Of a DNA stretch of 64,000 bases, positions 24,916 to 34,077 are shown in pieces (positions within the stretch are counted from its first letter, which is position 1; each line of letters begins with the position of its first letter). The notes beneath the pieces are model-generated. The model ran no database searches. It was given only the letters and a program-made list of their open reading frames with translations, and was not told the DNA's origin. Source of the DNA: Rhizobium rhizogenes NBRC 13257. GTDB lineage: Bacteria; Pseudomonadota; Alphaproteobacteria; Rhizobiales; Rhizobiaceae. The position numbers and the translations under genes are program-made. The stretch lies in NCBI RefSeq assembly GCF_000696095.1, contig NZ_BAYX01000008.1, positions 186,001-250,000 of the forward strand, read 5' to 3'.

Positions 24916-26574
24916 ATGACGAAGTTGAGTGGCTTGCCCGCAATCAACAAAGCCGATGTCATCGCGGGCATATCGGTCGCCGGTCTCATGCTGCCGGAGG
25001 CCGTTGCCTATGCCGGTATTGCCGGCCTGCCGCCGCATCGGGCCATTCTCGCCGGTATCGCCGGCTGTCTCGTCTACGCGATCTTCGGGCGCAGCCGCTT
25101 CGCGATCGTCTCGCCGACATCGTCCTCCGCCGCCATTCTGGCCGCCACGTTGGCGATCGTGCCGGGAGACGCCACCGTCAAGGCCGGCCTTGCGACCGTC
25201 GCCGTCGCCCTTGCCGGCATTCTCTTCGTCATTGCCTCGGCATTGCGCCTCGGCGGCATCACCGGCTTCATCTCGCGCCCGGTGCTGCGCGGCTTCGCGC
25301 TGGGATTGGCGATCACCATCATCCTGCATCAGCTGCCGATTCTGGTCGGCACCTCCGTGCAGGGCTCCAATATCTTCAGCTATGCCGCCGCGCTGTTTGC
25401 GGCGATCCCGCAATGGAATCCGGTGAGCGTCGCGGTCGGTGTCGTAGCGCTCGCTGCTCTGCTGCTGGTCAAGCGCCTGCCAGGTATTCCCGGCGCCTTT
25501 CTGGTGCTGGCGGCCGGCATTCTCAGCTCCTTCGTCCTCGACCTGGCCGGCCACGGCGTCAAGCTTGTCGGGACGATCGAGGTCCTGCCGCAATGGCCCT
25601 CACTGCCCGATGCCGGCTGGGTGGCTTATTCGCGGCTGGCGCAGTTCACCGTGCCGCTGGTGCTCATTCTCTTTGCCGAATCCTGGGGAACGATGCGGGC
25701 CTTGGCGCTGCGCTATGGCGATACGCTGGCGGTCAATCGCGAGCTGGGGGCACTTGGCTTTGCCAATATCGCCAGCGCCGTCGTTCAGGGCATGCCGGTC
25801 GGCGCCGGTTTTTCCGCCGGTTTCGCTAGCGAGGCGGCGGGCGCGAAGACGCGCGCCACGGCGGTTTTTGCCGCGATCGGCCTTGCCATCCTGATTGCCT
25901 GCGCCGGGCCGCTGGTGGCGCGGTTGCCGGAGCCGGTGCTCGCCGCCGTGGTGATCGCGGCGCTGACGCATGCTCTCGACCCCAGCCCGATCCTGCGCCT
26001 GAGGCGGCTTCATCGCGATTTCTACGTTGCCCTCGGCGCCACGGCCGGCGTGCTGATTTTCGGCGTCCTCAACGGTATGCTACTGGCGATCGCACTGTCG
26101 CTGGCCGCGATGATGCATCGCCTGGCCTCGCCCTATATCGCCCGGCTCGGGCGGCTTGGAAGCAGCCACAATTTCGTTGACCTCAGCCGTCATCAGGAGG
26201 CGTCGGAAACGCCCGGCGTCGCCATCTGGCGCCCTGGCGAGCCGCTGTTTTTCGGTAATGCCGATACGATCTTCGGTGAGATCCTGTCGCGCAGCCGAGG
26301 AGAAGCGGGGATCAGGGCTGTCGTCCTCAGCCTCGAGGAGAGCTCCGACCTCGACAGCACCGCGCTCGATGCACTGATGGAATTCGATGGCGCCATGCGC
26401 GTCGCCGGCATCCGCCTGCAATTCGCCCGCGTCCACGACCGCGTCCGCGATTTGATGACAGCGGCCGGCATGGCTGATGTCGATGGTTGTTGCAGCTTCA
26501 GCGTCGACGATGCGATCGCGGCGGTTGGGCAGGCAGCAAAGAGCAGTGCGGCTCAGTCCGATAGCAGCCAGTAG
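24916..26574 (+). CDS. SulP-family anion transporter with STAS domain
   Basis: 552 residues. Residues about 10-400 hold the SulP membrane domain (ADVIAGISVAGLMLPEAVAYAGIAGL is the first diagnostic segment; GAGFSAGFASEAAGAKTRATAVF is in the core). Residues about 430-545 form a cytoplasmic STAS domain (GEPLFFGNADTIF; SLEESSDLDSTALDALMEF has the Ser/Thr-x-LD loop). The transporter moves sulfate, bicarbonate or similar anions. Its last 22 bases overlap the convergent 2'-5' RNA ligase-like gene. A carbonic anhydrase partner is not seen. Confidence 0.94.
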   Translation: MTKLSGLPAINKADVIAGISVAGLMLPEAVAYAGIAGLPPHRAILAGIAGCLVYAIFGRSRFAIVSPTSSSAAILAATLAIVPGDATVKAGLATVAVALAGILFVIASALRLGGITGFISRPVLRGFALGLAITIILHQLPILVGTSVQGSNIFSYAAALFAAIPQWNPVSVAVGVVALAALLLVKRLPGIPGAFLVLAAGILSSFVLDLAGHGVKLVGTIEVLPQWPSLPDAGWVAYSRLAQFTVPLVLILFAESWGTMRALALRYGDTLAVNRELGALGFANIASAVVQGMPVGAGFSAGFASEAAGAKTRATAVFAAIGLAILIACAGPLVARLPEPVLAAVVIAALTHALDPSPILRLRRLHRDFYVALGATAGVLIFGVLNGMLLAIALSLAAMMHRLASPYIARLGRLGSSHNFVDLSRHQEASETPGVAIWRPGEPLFFGNADTIFGEILSRSRGEAGIRAVVLSLEESSDLDSTALDALMEFDGAMRVAGIRLQFARVHDRVRDLMTAAGMADVDGCCSFSVDDAIAAVGQAAKSSAAQSDSSQ

Positions 26575-27167
26575 CAAAGATGTTCGTGCCTGGCCTTGCC
26601 CTGCAGGCTGTTGACGAGCACGAAATCCCGGACGGTCCAGGTGACGGGCCTTTCGAGCATGACCTCCGGAATGAGATGGCCCTGATAGAGCAGCGTCATA
26701 TGCGGCTCGAATTTTCCTCCATCGTCATTGGCGAATCCGGTGAGCTGCATGGCATCGTTCAACTCTCGATGGAGCGCCTTCAGCTCCGCATTTCCGTCCC
26801 TGTTCCAGAGAACCAGCGGGCGATTGTCGCCACCCCCGAAGCTGACCGCCCGGTCAAACTCCACCTGGAAGGATCGCCTCCTGACGGTCGATGCTGCCTG
26901 CATTGCCGCAAACGCCGCTTCCTCCGGCAGGCCGCGATAGGAGCCGATCCTATAAAGCGAGATATGAGACAGATCCGGGCGGCGCGGCTTTGCCGAAAAG
27001 CCATGTTGCAGGCGCAGATCGTTCGCCATGTCGACACTTGCCGAGGCTATGTCCGGGTCCGGCAGGATGGCGAAATAAAGGGCCTCCACATGCGTTGGAT
27101 CGGCTTTGGATTTTCGCATCCGCGATCCCGCTCCGAGATTGAGCGAAAGCTGTCCGTTGTTTCTCAT
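26553..27167 (-). CDS. 2'-5' RNA ligase / cyclic phosphodiesterase-family protein
   Basis: 204 residues of the 2H phosphoesterase superfamily. The two catalytic H-x-(S/T) motifs are DLSHISLYRIG (HIS) and FEPHMTLLYQG (HMT), correctly spaced. Members act on 2',3'-cyclic phosphate RNA ends or ADP-ribose cyclic phosphates. The N-terminal 20 residues are variable, so a start at a later Met (RMRKSK) is possible. Converges with the SulP gene. Confidence 0.88.
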   Translation of the reverse strand: MRNNGQLSLNLGAGSRMRKSKADPTHVEALYFAILPDPDIASASVDMANDLRLQHGFSAKPRRPDLSHISLYRIGSYRGLPEEAAFAAMQAASTVRRRSFQVEFDRAVSFGGGDNRPLVLWNRDGNAELKALHRELNDAMQLTGFANDDGGKFEPHMTLLYQGHLIPEVMLERPVTWTVRDFVLVNSLQGKARHEHLCYWLLSD

Positions 27168-27350
27168 GGGATTGCTTCAAAGCCAAGCGGCCTTGCCTTG
27201 TCCTGTACGCGAAAATTCTGCGTATCCTAAGATCGCATAGTTGCAAAATCAAGAACAAAAGAGGAACATACGATCCATGCAAGAATCGGGTTGAACTTGG
27301 CCGTCCGAAGCACGATTCTCATGGCCAAGTGGAAACATGGAGCTTTTGCC

Positions 27351-27914
27351 ATGAATGATGCACAGCAATATTATCTGATCTTCGAAACCGCGGGCGGCTT
27401 CTGCGGGATCACCTGGAACGATATCGGCGTTACGCGCTTTCAGTTGCCGACGAAAGACGCCGGCTCGACCGAGCGCCTTCTGTTACGGCGTTTATCGGAT
27501 GCCCGGCTGGGCACCCCGACGCCGGATGTGGCCAACGCGGTCGCCGCCGTGAAGCGCTATTTTGCGGGCGAGCAAATCGACTTTTCCGGTGTCAAACTGG
27601 ATCTCGGTGAACAGGATGCCTTCTTCAATCAGATCTACGCTGCGGCGCGTGAGATCGGATGGGGCCACACCACGACCTACGGCGCGCTGGCCAAGCAGCT
27701 CGGCGCGGGACCGGAAGCTGCCCGCGATGTCGGCCGGGCCATGGCGCGGAACCCGGTGGCGCTGATCATCCCCTGCCATCGGGTGCTTGCCGCCGGTGGC
27801 AAGATCGGCGGCTTCTCGGCGCCCGGCGGCTCGACCGCCAAGGCCCGCATGCTGGAACTCGAAGGCGTCCAGCTCGCGCCGCCGAAGCCCGTGCAGCAAT
27901 CCCTGGGGTTTTAG
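27351..27914 (+). CDS. ogt: Methylated-DNA--protein-cysteine S-methyltransferase
   Basis: 187 residues, standard for Ogt. The suicide active site is IIPCHRVLAAGGKIGGFSAPGG (PCHR, Cys as acceptor). Ahead of it is the helix-turn-helix (TTYGALAKQLGAGPEAARDVGRAMARNP). It removes methyl groups from O6-methylguanine and O4-methylthymine. Start at ATG 27351 with GGAGC upstream; the frame continues to 27291 without similarity. Confidence 0.95.
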   Translation: MNDAQQYYLIFETAGGFCGITWNDIGVTRFQLPTKDAGSTERLLLRRLSDARLGTPTPDVANAVAAVKRYFAGEQIDFSGVKLDLGEQDAFFNQIYAAAREIGWGHTTTYGALAKQLGAGPEAARDVGRAMARNPVALIIPCHRVLAAGGKIGGFSAPGGSTAKARMLELEGVQLAPPKPVQQSLGF

Positions 27915-28139
27915 GCGGATAGCCGTAAAATGTCCGCCGGGCAGAGTTCGGAGTGTGCTGCCGATCATATGCAATGGCCCCATTGGTCGGCAGACAATCA
28001 ATGCCGAACGGCAACCGCGCGGACGGCCTCGGCGAAAGCCCGAGATGGGGTATGATCTTAATTTTCTTCGACTCTCTCTTGCGGTTTCTGCGGGCGCCAT
28101 TGTAGGGAGTGGTATTGTCCCTCCCAGAATTTCTTCAAA

Positions 28140-29036
28140 ATGACCGCAATTTCAGGCGTTTCCCAGACGCCACCCCATAAGCCTCTTTCAAAAAAGAAAC
28201 ATGGCGCGATCTTTCAGCTCCTTCTTCGTCATATTGTCAGGGGAGCGGTGACAAGTACGCAGGATCCCGAGGAGTATTCGGCGTTTTCCCAAGGTATCTC
28301 CGGTGAGATGCCAAACGGTGGCGATGTCATACTTGCCGCCTGCAACGATAATTATTATCGGCTTTTTGCGGTCGACCTCATCCAATCGATCGAGCTGCTT
28401 GGAATTCCGCAGCGGTTGCACCTTCATCTTCTGGAGCCTTCCAAGGCTATTCTCGATGAGGCGACGCAGCTACGCGCCACGCTGAAGCATGTTCAGCTGA
28501 CGTTTACCGTTGATTCCTGTGTTCTTGCCGACAGGCTCGCCTATCGGACCGTCTATTACACAGCGGCGCGGTTCCTGTTGGCGCCGATATTGCTGAATGA
28601 AGGCGTGGAGCGGCTTCTGATCATCGATGTCGATGCGGTGATGAACAAATCGCCATGGCAGTTTTTCAGCGACAAGGCAGCGTTTCGGAGCGGCGGTTTT
28701 ATCTTCCGGCCTGAAAAGCGCAAGCACTGGTATCGTGTTCTCGCCTCAGCGGTCTTTTTCAACAACTCCGGTGGGTCCGTTCGGCTTGCGGAAACGCTCG
28801 CCCGCAGCCTGGCCCAAACTTTCAGATACAAACCCAAATATCACATCGACCAGATTCTACCCTATTAGATATGCAGCCTAGCGCGACGTCGCTTTTGGGA
28901 TTTTTCGACCTTCGATATTCCGGAGGGCCTGATGAGCTATTCCTATGAAAGCGGTGCGGCCTTTTGGACGGTGAAGGGCAAATCCAACATCGATCAATTC
29001 GTAAACGAACGCGACAAGCTCCTTTCGGCCTCGTAG
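28140..29036 (+). pseudogene. Glycosyltransferase-like gene interrupted by an in-frame amber stop
   Basis: The reading frame is 298 codons, split by TAG at 28866-28868 (after 242 codons, ...YHIDQILPY) and then continues in the same frame to TAG at 29034-29036 with FSTFDIPEGLMSYSYESGAAFWTVKGKSN, which looks like the natural C-terminus. The protein has IDVDAVMN, a DxD-type metal site, and HLHLLEPS, like GT8-type enzymes. A single change of a Tyr/Gln-like codon to TAG explains it; sequencing error is also possible. Lower GC than its surroundings suggests transfer. Activity of a 242-residue product is doubtful. No clear ribosome site precedes 28140. Confidence 0.78.
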
Positions 29037-29134
29037 ATCCAGCTGAAAGTCCGCATGGTCGGCAAAAGTGCTCTGGCGGAATGCGTGGAGCGCTTATCTC
29101 AGGGTCGTAGCGGCCTTCGAAGATCCCGGTCGGG

Positions 29135-30073
29135 CTAGATGCTGTTCCGTTCGCCAGGTTGCCCGATGCCGGCAATGCCGCCGATCTCTTGCGCAAGGAA
29201 ATCGATCAGCAGCCGGACCCGGGCAATTCCCGCCCGCTCGGGAACGATCAGCATGCTGAGTGGAACCGGTGACAGTGCATAGTCCGGCAGAATTGCCACG
29301 AGCCGGCCGGTCGCCAGCAGATCGTCGACGAGCCAGTGATGGGTGGGGGCGATGCCGCGTCCTGCGACGAGGGCCTCGCGTGCCGCAAGTCCGTGGTCGA
29401 CGCGGAATCGTCCGCCGAAAGGCACCATATGGCGCTTGCCATCAGGCCCTTGCAGGACGAGCGTATCGCTGCCCGCTATGTTCGACATTCGGATGCCCTC
29501 ATGATCGCACAAGTCCTGCGGGACGACAGGTGTCCCCCGCGCCGCCAGATAGGCGGGTGCGGCGGCCAGCAGGCGCCGGCTTTGACCGAGGGCTCGCAGC
29601 TTCGTGGAACTGTCAGCGAGCGGACCGAGGCGCAACGCAATATCGACGCCTTCTTCGACAAGGTCGACGCGTTCGTCGGTAAGACTGAGATCGACCGCGA
29701 TCTCGGGATAGCGGTCCTGAAAGGCGAAGATCATCCGGCTGATATGCAGGACGCCGAAGGCCGCCGTGCAGGATATGCGGATCGTGCCGGCCGGCGCGCC
29801 GCGCGTGCTGCGGGCCTCGTCGCCGGCCTGTTCGACAAGCCGCAGGATCTGGATGCTGTCGGCATAGTAGCGGCTGCCTTCGTCGGTCATAGTGACGCGC
29901 CGGGTGGTTCTCGATAGCAGGGGGACGCCGACGGCCTCCTCGAGCTCCCGCAGATGCCGGGTCACCGTCGACTGACCTATTCCGAGCTCGCGTGCCACCG
30001 CGGACAGGCTGCCGCGCTCCGCCACGCGGACGAAGGTTCGCATGCGCTCCAGCGTGACATCGGATTTATCCAT
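29135..30073 (-). CDS. LysR-family transcriptional regulator
   Basis: 312 residues, LysR type with winged helix at about 8-65 (RMRTFVRVAERGSLSAVARELGIGQSTVTRHLRELEE) and effector domain. It is divergent from the flavin reductase at 30172. The start codon overlaps the first of two TTTATCCATT repeats 22 bases apart. C-terminal segment FLAQEIGGIAGIGQPGERNSI is a variable extension. Confidence 0.93.
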   Translation of the reverse strand: MDKSDVTLERMRTFVRVAERGSLSAVARELGIGQSTVTRHLRELEEAVGVPLLSRTTRRVTMTDEGSRYYADSIQILRLVEQAGDEARSTRGAPAGTIRISCTAAFGVLHISRMIFAFQDRYPEIAVDLSLTDERVDLVEEGVDIALRLGPLADSSTKLRALGQSRRLLAAAPAYLAARGTPVVPQDLCDHEGIRMSNIAGSDTLVLQGPDGKRHMVPFGGRFRVDHGLAAREALVAGRGIAPTHHWLVDDLLATGRLVAILPDYALSPVPLSMLIVPERAGIARVRLLIDFLAQEIGGIAGIGQPGERNSI

Positions 30074-30096
30074 TTTTCGGCATAGTTTTATCCATT
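30065..30096. promoter_or_regulatory. Direct repeats of TTTATCCATT, 22 bp apart, in LysR promoter region
   Basis: Copies at 30065-30074 and 30087-30096, two helical turns apart; the first contains the LysR start. A separate inverted repeat TTGAC-N10-GTCAA lies at 30124-30143. Both are candidates for LysR binding. Confidence 0.5.
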
Positions 30097-30171
30097 GCCT
30101 AGATATAGCGGATCATTCTGGCGTTGACTACTTTGTGGGTCAATCTTCCATCACTCAAGGATCGCTGCCCC

Positions 30172-30969
30172 ATGAAAGTTCTGCTTGTCTTCGCCCATCC
30201 CGAACCTCGCTCGCTCAACGGCGCGCTGCGCGACGTCGCCATCAAGGAGCTGGAAGCCCAGGGCCATGAGGTACGGGTGTCAGACCTCTATGCCGACGGC
30301 TGGAAATCCGAGATTGACCGCGCCGACTTCCCTTCGTTGGCGCCGGATGCACGTCTTATAGCGGTCGCTGCCTCCAAGAATGCCTTTGATGCCGACACGT
30401 TGACCGACGATGTCAAAGCCGAGATCGAGAAGCTCCTCTGGGCGGATACCCTGATCCTGCAATTCCCTCTCTGGTGGTTCTCCATGCCGGCCATCCTGAA
30501 GGGCTGGGTCGAGCGGGTCTTTGCTTATGGTTTCGCCTATGGCGTCGGCGAACATAGCGATAAGCGATGGGGGGATCGTTACGGGGAGGGCACCCTGGCG
30601 GGCAAGCGCGCGATGCTGATCGTCACCGCCGGCGGCTGGGAGGCGCATTACTCGCCGCGCGGGGTCAATGGGCCAATCGACGACCTGCTTTTCCCGATCA
30701 ATCACGGCATCCTCTATTATCCCGGCTATGACGTGCTGCCGCCCTTCGTGACCTACAGCGTCGATCGTCTCGATGAAGCCGGCTTCGGGTCCGTTGCCGA
30801 AGGCCTGCGCGAGCGGATGCGGACGCTCGGCTCCACGCCGCCCATCCCCTATCGGCAACAGAATGGCGGCGATTATCTGATCCCGAGCATGCAGCTCCGC
30901 CCGGAGTTGGGCGAGACCGCTGCGACCGGCTTTGTCCTGCATTTGAAGGATGAGACGATGGCTGATTAG
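30172..30969 (+). CDS. NAD(P)H dehydrogenase (quinone), flavodoxin-like
   Basis: 265 residues. MKVLLVFAHPEPRSLNGAL is the FMN/FAD binding start, and LILQFPLWWFSMPAILKGWVERVFAYGFAYG is the flavin-site segment of NQO1-type proteins. The extra C-terminal part (about 200-265) is typical for the NQO1/YdeQ group. It reduces quinones with NAD(P)H to avoid semiquinone radicals. Start at 30172 (AAGGA upstream). Probably controlled by the divergent LysR. Confidence 0.92.
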   Translation: MKVLLVFAHPEPRSLNGALRDVAIKELEAQGHEVRVSDLYADGWKSEIDRADFPSLAPDARLIAVAASKNAFDADTLTDDVKAEIEKLLWADTLILQFPLWWFSMPAILKGWVERVFAYGFAYGVGEHSDKRWGDRYGEGTLAGKRAMLIVTAGGWEAHYSPRGVNGPIDDLLFPINHGILYYPGYDVLPPFVTYSVDRLDEAGFGSVAEGLRERMRTLGSTPPIPYRQQNGGDYLIPSMQLRPELGETAATGFVLHLKDETMAD

Positions 30970-31004
30970 CCGGGGGGGCCGCTCTTCCCCGTGGTTTGTA
31001 CGGT

Positions 31005-31436
31005 TTACTTCGGCATAACGATGCGAATAGGGCGGGTTCCGATCGGAGTACCGGTCGTGCGATCGATGGTGACAGGATCGATCTCCGTTCCGGTCTCGGC
31101 ATCGAAGAACCGGGTGACACCGTCGGTGTTGCGGTGTTTTCGCCCCCAGGCGCCGATCGCGAACAAGACCGGCAGGAAATCCAAGCCCGCTTCGGTCAGC
31201 ACGTACTCATCGCGCGGCGGGCGTTCCGAGTAGCGCCGCTTCTCCAGCAATCCATCCTCGGTTAGTGCCGCAAGCCGACGGGTGAGGATCGTAGGCGCGA
31301 TGCTGAGGCTCTTGCGGAATTCATCGAAACGGGTGAGCCCGGCATGAGCGTCCCGCAGGATAAGCATGCTCCATGCATCCCCCACCAGAGCGAGGCTGCG
31401 GGCGATCAGGCATGGTTGGTCCGAAAGATTCTGCAT
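31005..31436 (-). CDS. HxlR-family transcriptional regulator
   Basis: 143 residues. CLIARSLALVGDAWSMLILRDAHAGLTRFDEFRKSLSIAPTILTRRL is the HxlR winged helix with the conserved W, LR and F residues. Many HxlR proteins sense aldehydes or quinones through the N-terminal Cys (Cys9 here, QPCLIARSL). It is divergent from the SDR gene at 31527, with the 22-bp-spaced repeats in between. Confidence 0.93.
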   Translation of the reverse strand: MQNLSDQPCLIARSLALVGDAWSMLILRDAHAGLTRFDEFRKSLSIAPTILTRRLAALTEDGLLEKRRYSERPPRDEYVLTEAGLDFLPVLFAIGAWGRKHRNTDGVTRFFDAETGTEIDPVTIDRTTGTPIGTRPIRIVMPK

Positions 31437-31450
31437 GTTAGTATCTTTTT

Positions 31451-31488
31451 GATAGTGACTTAGTTTCGAAATGATAGTAACTTAGTTT
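31451..31488. promoter_or_regulatory. HxlR operator: two 16-bp direct repeats 22 bp apart
   Basis: GATAGTGACTTAGTTT (31451-31466) and GATAGTAACTTAGTTT (31473-31488) differ at one base. They lie in the AT-rich gap between the HxlR start (31436) and the SDR start (31527), as expected for dimers bound side by side on the same DNA face. Confidence 0.72.
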
Positions 31489-31526
31489 TCATCGATGTTC
31501 CATGACAAAAATGAAAGCTGAGACAA

Positions 31527-32342
31527 ATGAGCAATAAAGAACGCGGCGTCGCCCTGGTCACGGGCGCTTCCTCCGGCATCGGGCTGGCAACGGCGCGAGC
31601 ACTGCGGCGCAATGGCTACCGGGTGTTCGGAACCAGCCGCAAGCCGATGGCCGATACCTCGGATGGCGTGATAATGCTGGTCTGCGACGTCACCGACGAC
31701 AGGTCCGTGCAGAACGTGGTTGACGATGTCGTGAGCCGCGCGGGGCGGATCGACCTTCTCGTCAACAATGCCGGGATCGGGCTGCTCGGAGGTGCCGAGG
31801 AGTCCTCTGCCGCACAGGCAAAGGCCCTGTTCGACGTGAATGTCTTCGGCGTCGTGCGTCTGACGAATGCTGTGCTGCCCGTCATGAGACGCCAACGGAA
31901 GGGCAGAATCATCAACATGAGCTCCATTCTCGGGCTCATTCCCGCTCCCTTTAACGCTCTTTATGCATCGACCAAGCACGCGATCGAGGGCTATTCGGAA
32001 TCGCTTGACCACGAAGTGCGGACGCAAGGTATACGCGTCGTGCTGGTAGAGCCCGGCATCACCCGCACGGCTTTCGAGGAGAATCTCACGCGACCGGATC
32101 AGCCGCTTTCCGTGTATGATACCGTTCGTGCCGATGCTGAGAAGCTGATGCGTGAGATCGTCGAGACGGGGGATGCGCCCGAGATCGTCGCCGACATGGT
32201 GGTCAAGGCGGCCAATGCGACGGCACCGAAAAGACGGTACACTGCAGGAAAGGTGGCAGGCCAGATCCGCTTCATCCGCCGCTTCCTGCCGGAGTCGTTT
32301 GTCGACAAGAATCTCCGGAAATTCAACAGGCTTCCCGCCTGA
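31527..32342 (+). CDS. Short-chain dehydrogenase/reductase
   Basis: 271 residues, classical SDR. Nucleotide site TGASSGIG, stabilising NNAG, catalytic Ser in NMSSILG, and YASTKH for the Tyr-x3-Lys. The C-terminal KRRYTAGKVAGQIRFIRRFLP resembles SDRs acting on long-chain or retinol-like alcohols. First gene after the HxlR operator and probably in one operon with the MDR gene 40 bases downstream. Confidence 0.93.
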   Translation: MSNKERGVALVTGASSGIGLATARALRRNGYRVFGTSRKPMADTSDGVIMLVCDVTDDRSVQNVVDDVVSRAGRIDLLVNNAGIGLLGGAEESSAAQAKALFDVNVFGVVRLTNAVLPVMRRQRKGRIINMSSILGLIPAPFNALYASTKHAIEGYSESLDHEVRTQGIRVVLVEPGITRTAFEENLTRPDQPLSVYDTVRADAEKLMREIVETGDAPEIVADMVVKAANATAPKRRYTAGKVAGQIRFIRRFLPESFVDKNLRKFNRLPA

Positions 32343-32382
32343 GCCGCTAGCGCCGCAATCCTAGGAAAAGAGAGTTGTTATC

Positions 32383-33384
32383 ATGAAGGCATTTCTGATC
32401 GATCGCTATGCGAAAGGCGCCGCTCTGCGATTCGGTGAAGCACCCGAGCCCGAGTTGCTGGACAACGACGTCCTGATCCAGATCCATGCCACCAGCGTAA
32501 ACCCGCTGGACGGCAAGATCAGGGACGGCGAGTTCAAGCTTATCCTGCCATACCGCCTGCCGCTGATCCTCGGCAATGATGCGGCGGGCGTCGTGGTCCG
32601 GGTCGGCTCCAGGGTCCGGCGCTTTAAGCCGGGCGACGAAGTCTATGCACGTCCGGCCAAGGACCGCATCGGCACCTTCGCGGAGTTCATCGCGATGAAC
32701 GAGGCCGATGTGGCGGCAAAGCCGAAGTCCCTGACGATGGAAGAGGCGGCATCGATGCCGCTCGTCGCGCTGACCGCCTGGCAGGCGCTTGTCGAGCGGG
32801 CAAAGCTGAAGAAGGGGCAGAAGGTTCTGATCCATGCCGGCTCGGGCGGCGTCGGGGCGATCGCCATCCAACTCGCCAAGCATATCGGCGCGACCGTGGC
32901 GACGACCACGAGCACCGCCAATGTCGATCTCGTCAGAAGCCTCGGAGCGGATGTCGTCGTCGACTACAAGAAGGACGATTTCGAAAATGTCCTGCAGGGA
33001 TATGATGTCGTGCTGAACAGTCTTGGCAAGGATACGCTGGAGAAATCACTGCGCGTTCTGAAGCCGGGTGGTAAGCTCATCTCGATCTCCGGTCCGCCGG
33101 ATCCGGAGTTTGCCAGAGAAAACGGTTCCGGCTGGCTGCTTCGGCAGGTCATGGGCGCCTTAAGCTTCGGCATCCGCAGGAAATCGAAACGTCATGGCGT
33201 CAGCTATTCGTTCCTCTTCATGAAGCCGAGTGGTGAACAGCTCGGGCAGATCGCAGCGCTGATCGAGACGGGAGCCATACGTCCCGTCATCGATCGGGTT
33301 TTCCCGTTCGAAAAGACCAATGAGGCGCTGGCTTACGTCGAGACCGGTCGCGCCAAGGGCAAGGTCGTGATCGCGGTGAAGTGA
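32383..33384 (+). CDS. NADP-dependent zinc-free oxidoreductase (MDR family)
   Basis: 333 residues. ATSVNPLDGKIRDG and GNDAAGVVVRVG are in the substrate domain; KVLIHAGSGGVGAIAIQLAKHIGATVATTTS binds NADPH. It matches the alkenal/quinone reductase group (AdhP/RTN4IP1-like) that detoxifies electrophiles, fitting the HxlR context. A GC-rich hairpin follows the stop. Confidence 0.93.
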   Translation: MKAFLIDRYAKGAALRFGEAPEPELLDNDVLIQIHATSVNPLDGKIRDGEFKLILPYRLPLILGNDAAGVVVRVGSRVRRFKPGDEVYARPAKDRIGTFAEFIAMNEADVAAKPKSLTMEEAASMPLVALTAWQALVERAKLKKGQKVLIHAGSGGVGAIAIQLAKHIGATVATTTSTANVDLVRSLGADVVVDYKKDDFENVLQGYDVVLNSLGKDTLEKSLRVLKPGGKLISISGPPDPEFARENGSGWLLRQVMGALSFGIRRKSKRHGVSYSFLFMKPSGEQLGQIAALIETGAIRPVIDRVFPFEKTNEALAYVETGRAKGKVVIAVK

Positions 33385-33402
33385 AGCGCGCAGGAACCGT
33401 CA

Positions 33403-33427
33403 GCCCCGCGAGCCGGCCGCGCGGGGC
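33403..33427. terminator. GC-rich hairpin between convergent genes, possible bidirectional terminator
   Basis: GCCCCGCG (33403-33410) pairs perfectly with CGCGGGGC (33420-33427) over a 9-base loop. The following plus-strand bases AGTCTCTTAC are only weakly T-rich. It lies 19 bases after the MDR stop and before the convergent DNA glycosylase. Confidence 0.55.
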
Positions 33428-33452
33428 AGTCTCTTACGCTCTTCATTCCCGG

Positions 33453-34007
33453 CTACTCAATAAGGGCAGCCGCCCGATCGACCGCCAATTTCACCTCGCG
33501 ATAATGTTCCGTCAATCTCGTGAGATCAAAGGCCCTGTTGAGTCCGCTCGGATTTGGAAGCACCCAGACCGAAGCGCCCGCAAATTCGTTGGGTTGCCTA
33601 CCCCACTCGATATGCGCTCGAAGGCTGATCGCCGCATAGGCCGCCTTGCCTAGAAACGCCAGATTGCCGGGTGCAAGCTTTCTGATCTTGTCTTCCAGCG
33701 CTGGAGCTGCGGTGATGTAATCGCGCTTCGTAAGCTCGCTGGCGCTTTTCGTGGGACGCGAGACCGCCGATGTCAGGCCCAGGCCATATCTCAGCATCTC
33801 GCGTTCTTCCTCCGCCCGCAGCAGGCGGGGCGTAAATCCGGCGAGATGCAGGACACGCCAGAAGCGGTTGCTTCGGTTCGAGAAGTTGTGGCCATCACGA
33901 TGGGCTGTGAGAGCAGGGTTCAAGCCGCAGAAGACCACGGAAAGGCGAGGGGCAAGAATCTCCGCTAGTCCGCTCGCCCGCGCTGCGATTTCGGCTTGGT
34001 CATCCAT
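33453..34007 (-). CDS. mug: G/U mismatch-specific uracil-DNA glycosylase (Mug-type)
   Basis: 184 residues of the TDG/Mug family. The active-site block SVVFCGLNPAL corresponds to the GINPG motif with the catalytic Asn, and VLPNPSGLNR is the second DNA-contacting motif. It removes uracil or ethenocytosine opposite G. Start at ATG 34007, where AAGG is at good distance; ATG 34016 would give MPYMDD. Confidence 0.9.
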   Translation of the reverse strand: MDDQAEIAARASGLAEILAPRLSVVFCGLNPALTAHRDGHNFSNRSNRFWRVLHLAGFTPRLLRAEEEREMLRYGLGLTSAVSRPTKSASELTKRDYITAAPALEDKIRKLAPGNLAFLGKAAYAAISLRAHIEWGRQPNEFAGASVWVLPNPSGLNRAFDLTRLTEHYREVKLAVDRAAALIE

Positions 34008-34077
34008 GTATGGCATTACCTTCGTATCAAACGTCCCTGGGGAGGCAAGGGCGCCTCCCGTGTTCTTCGGTGCTAGA

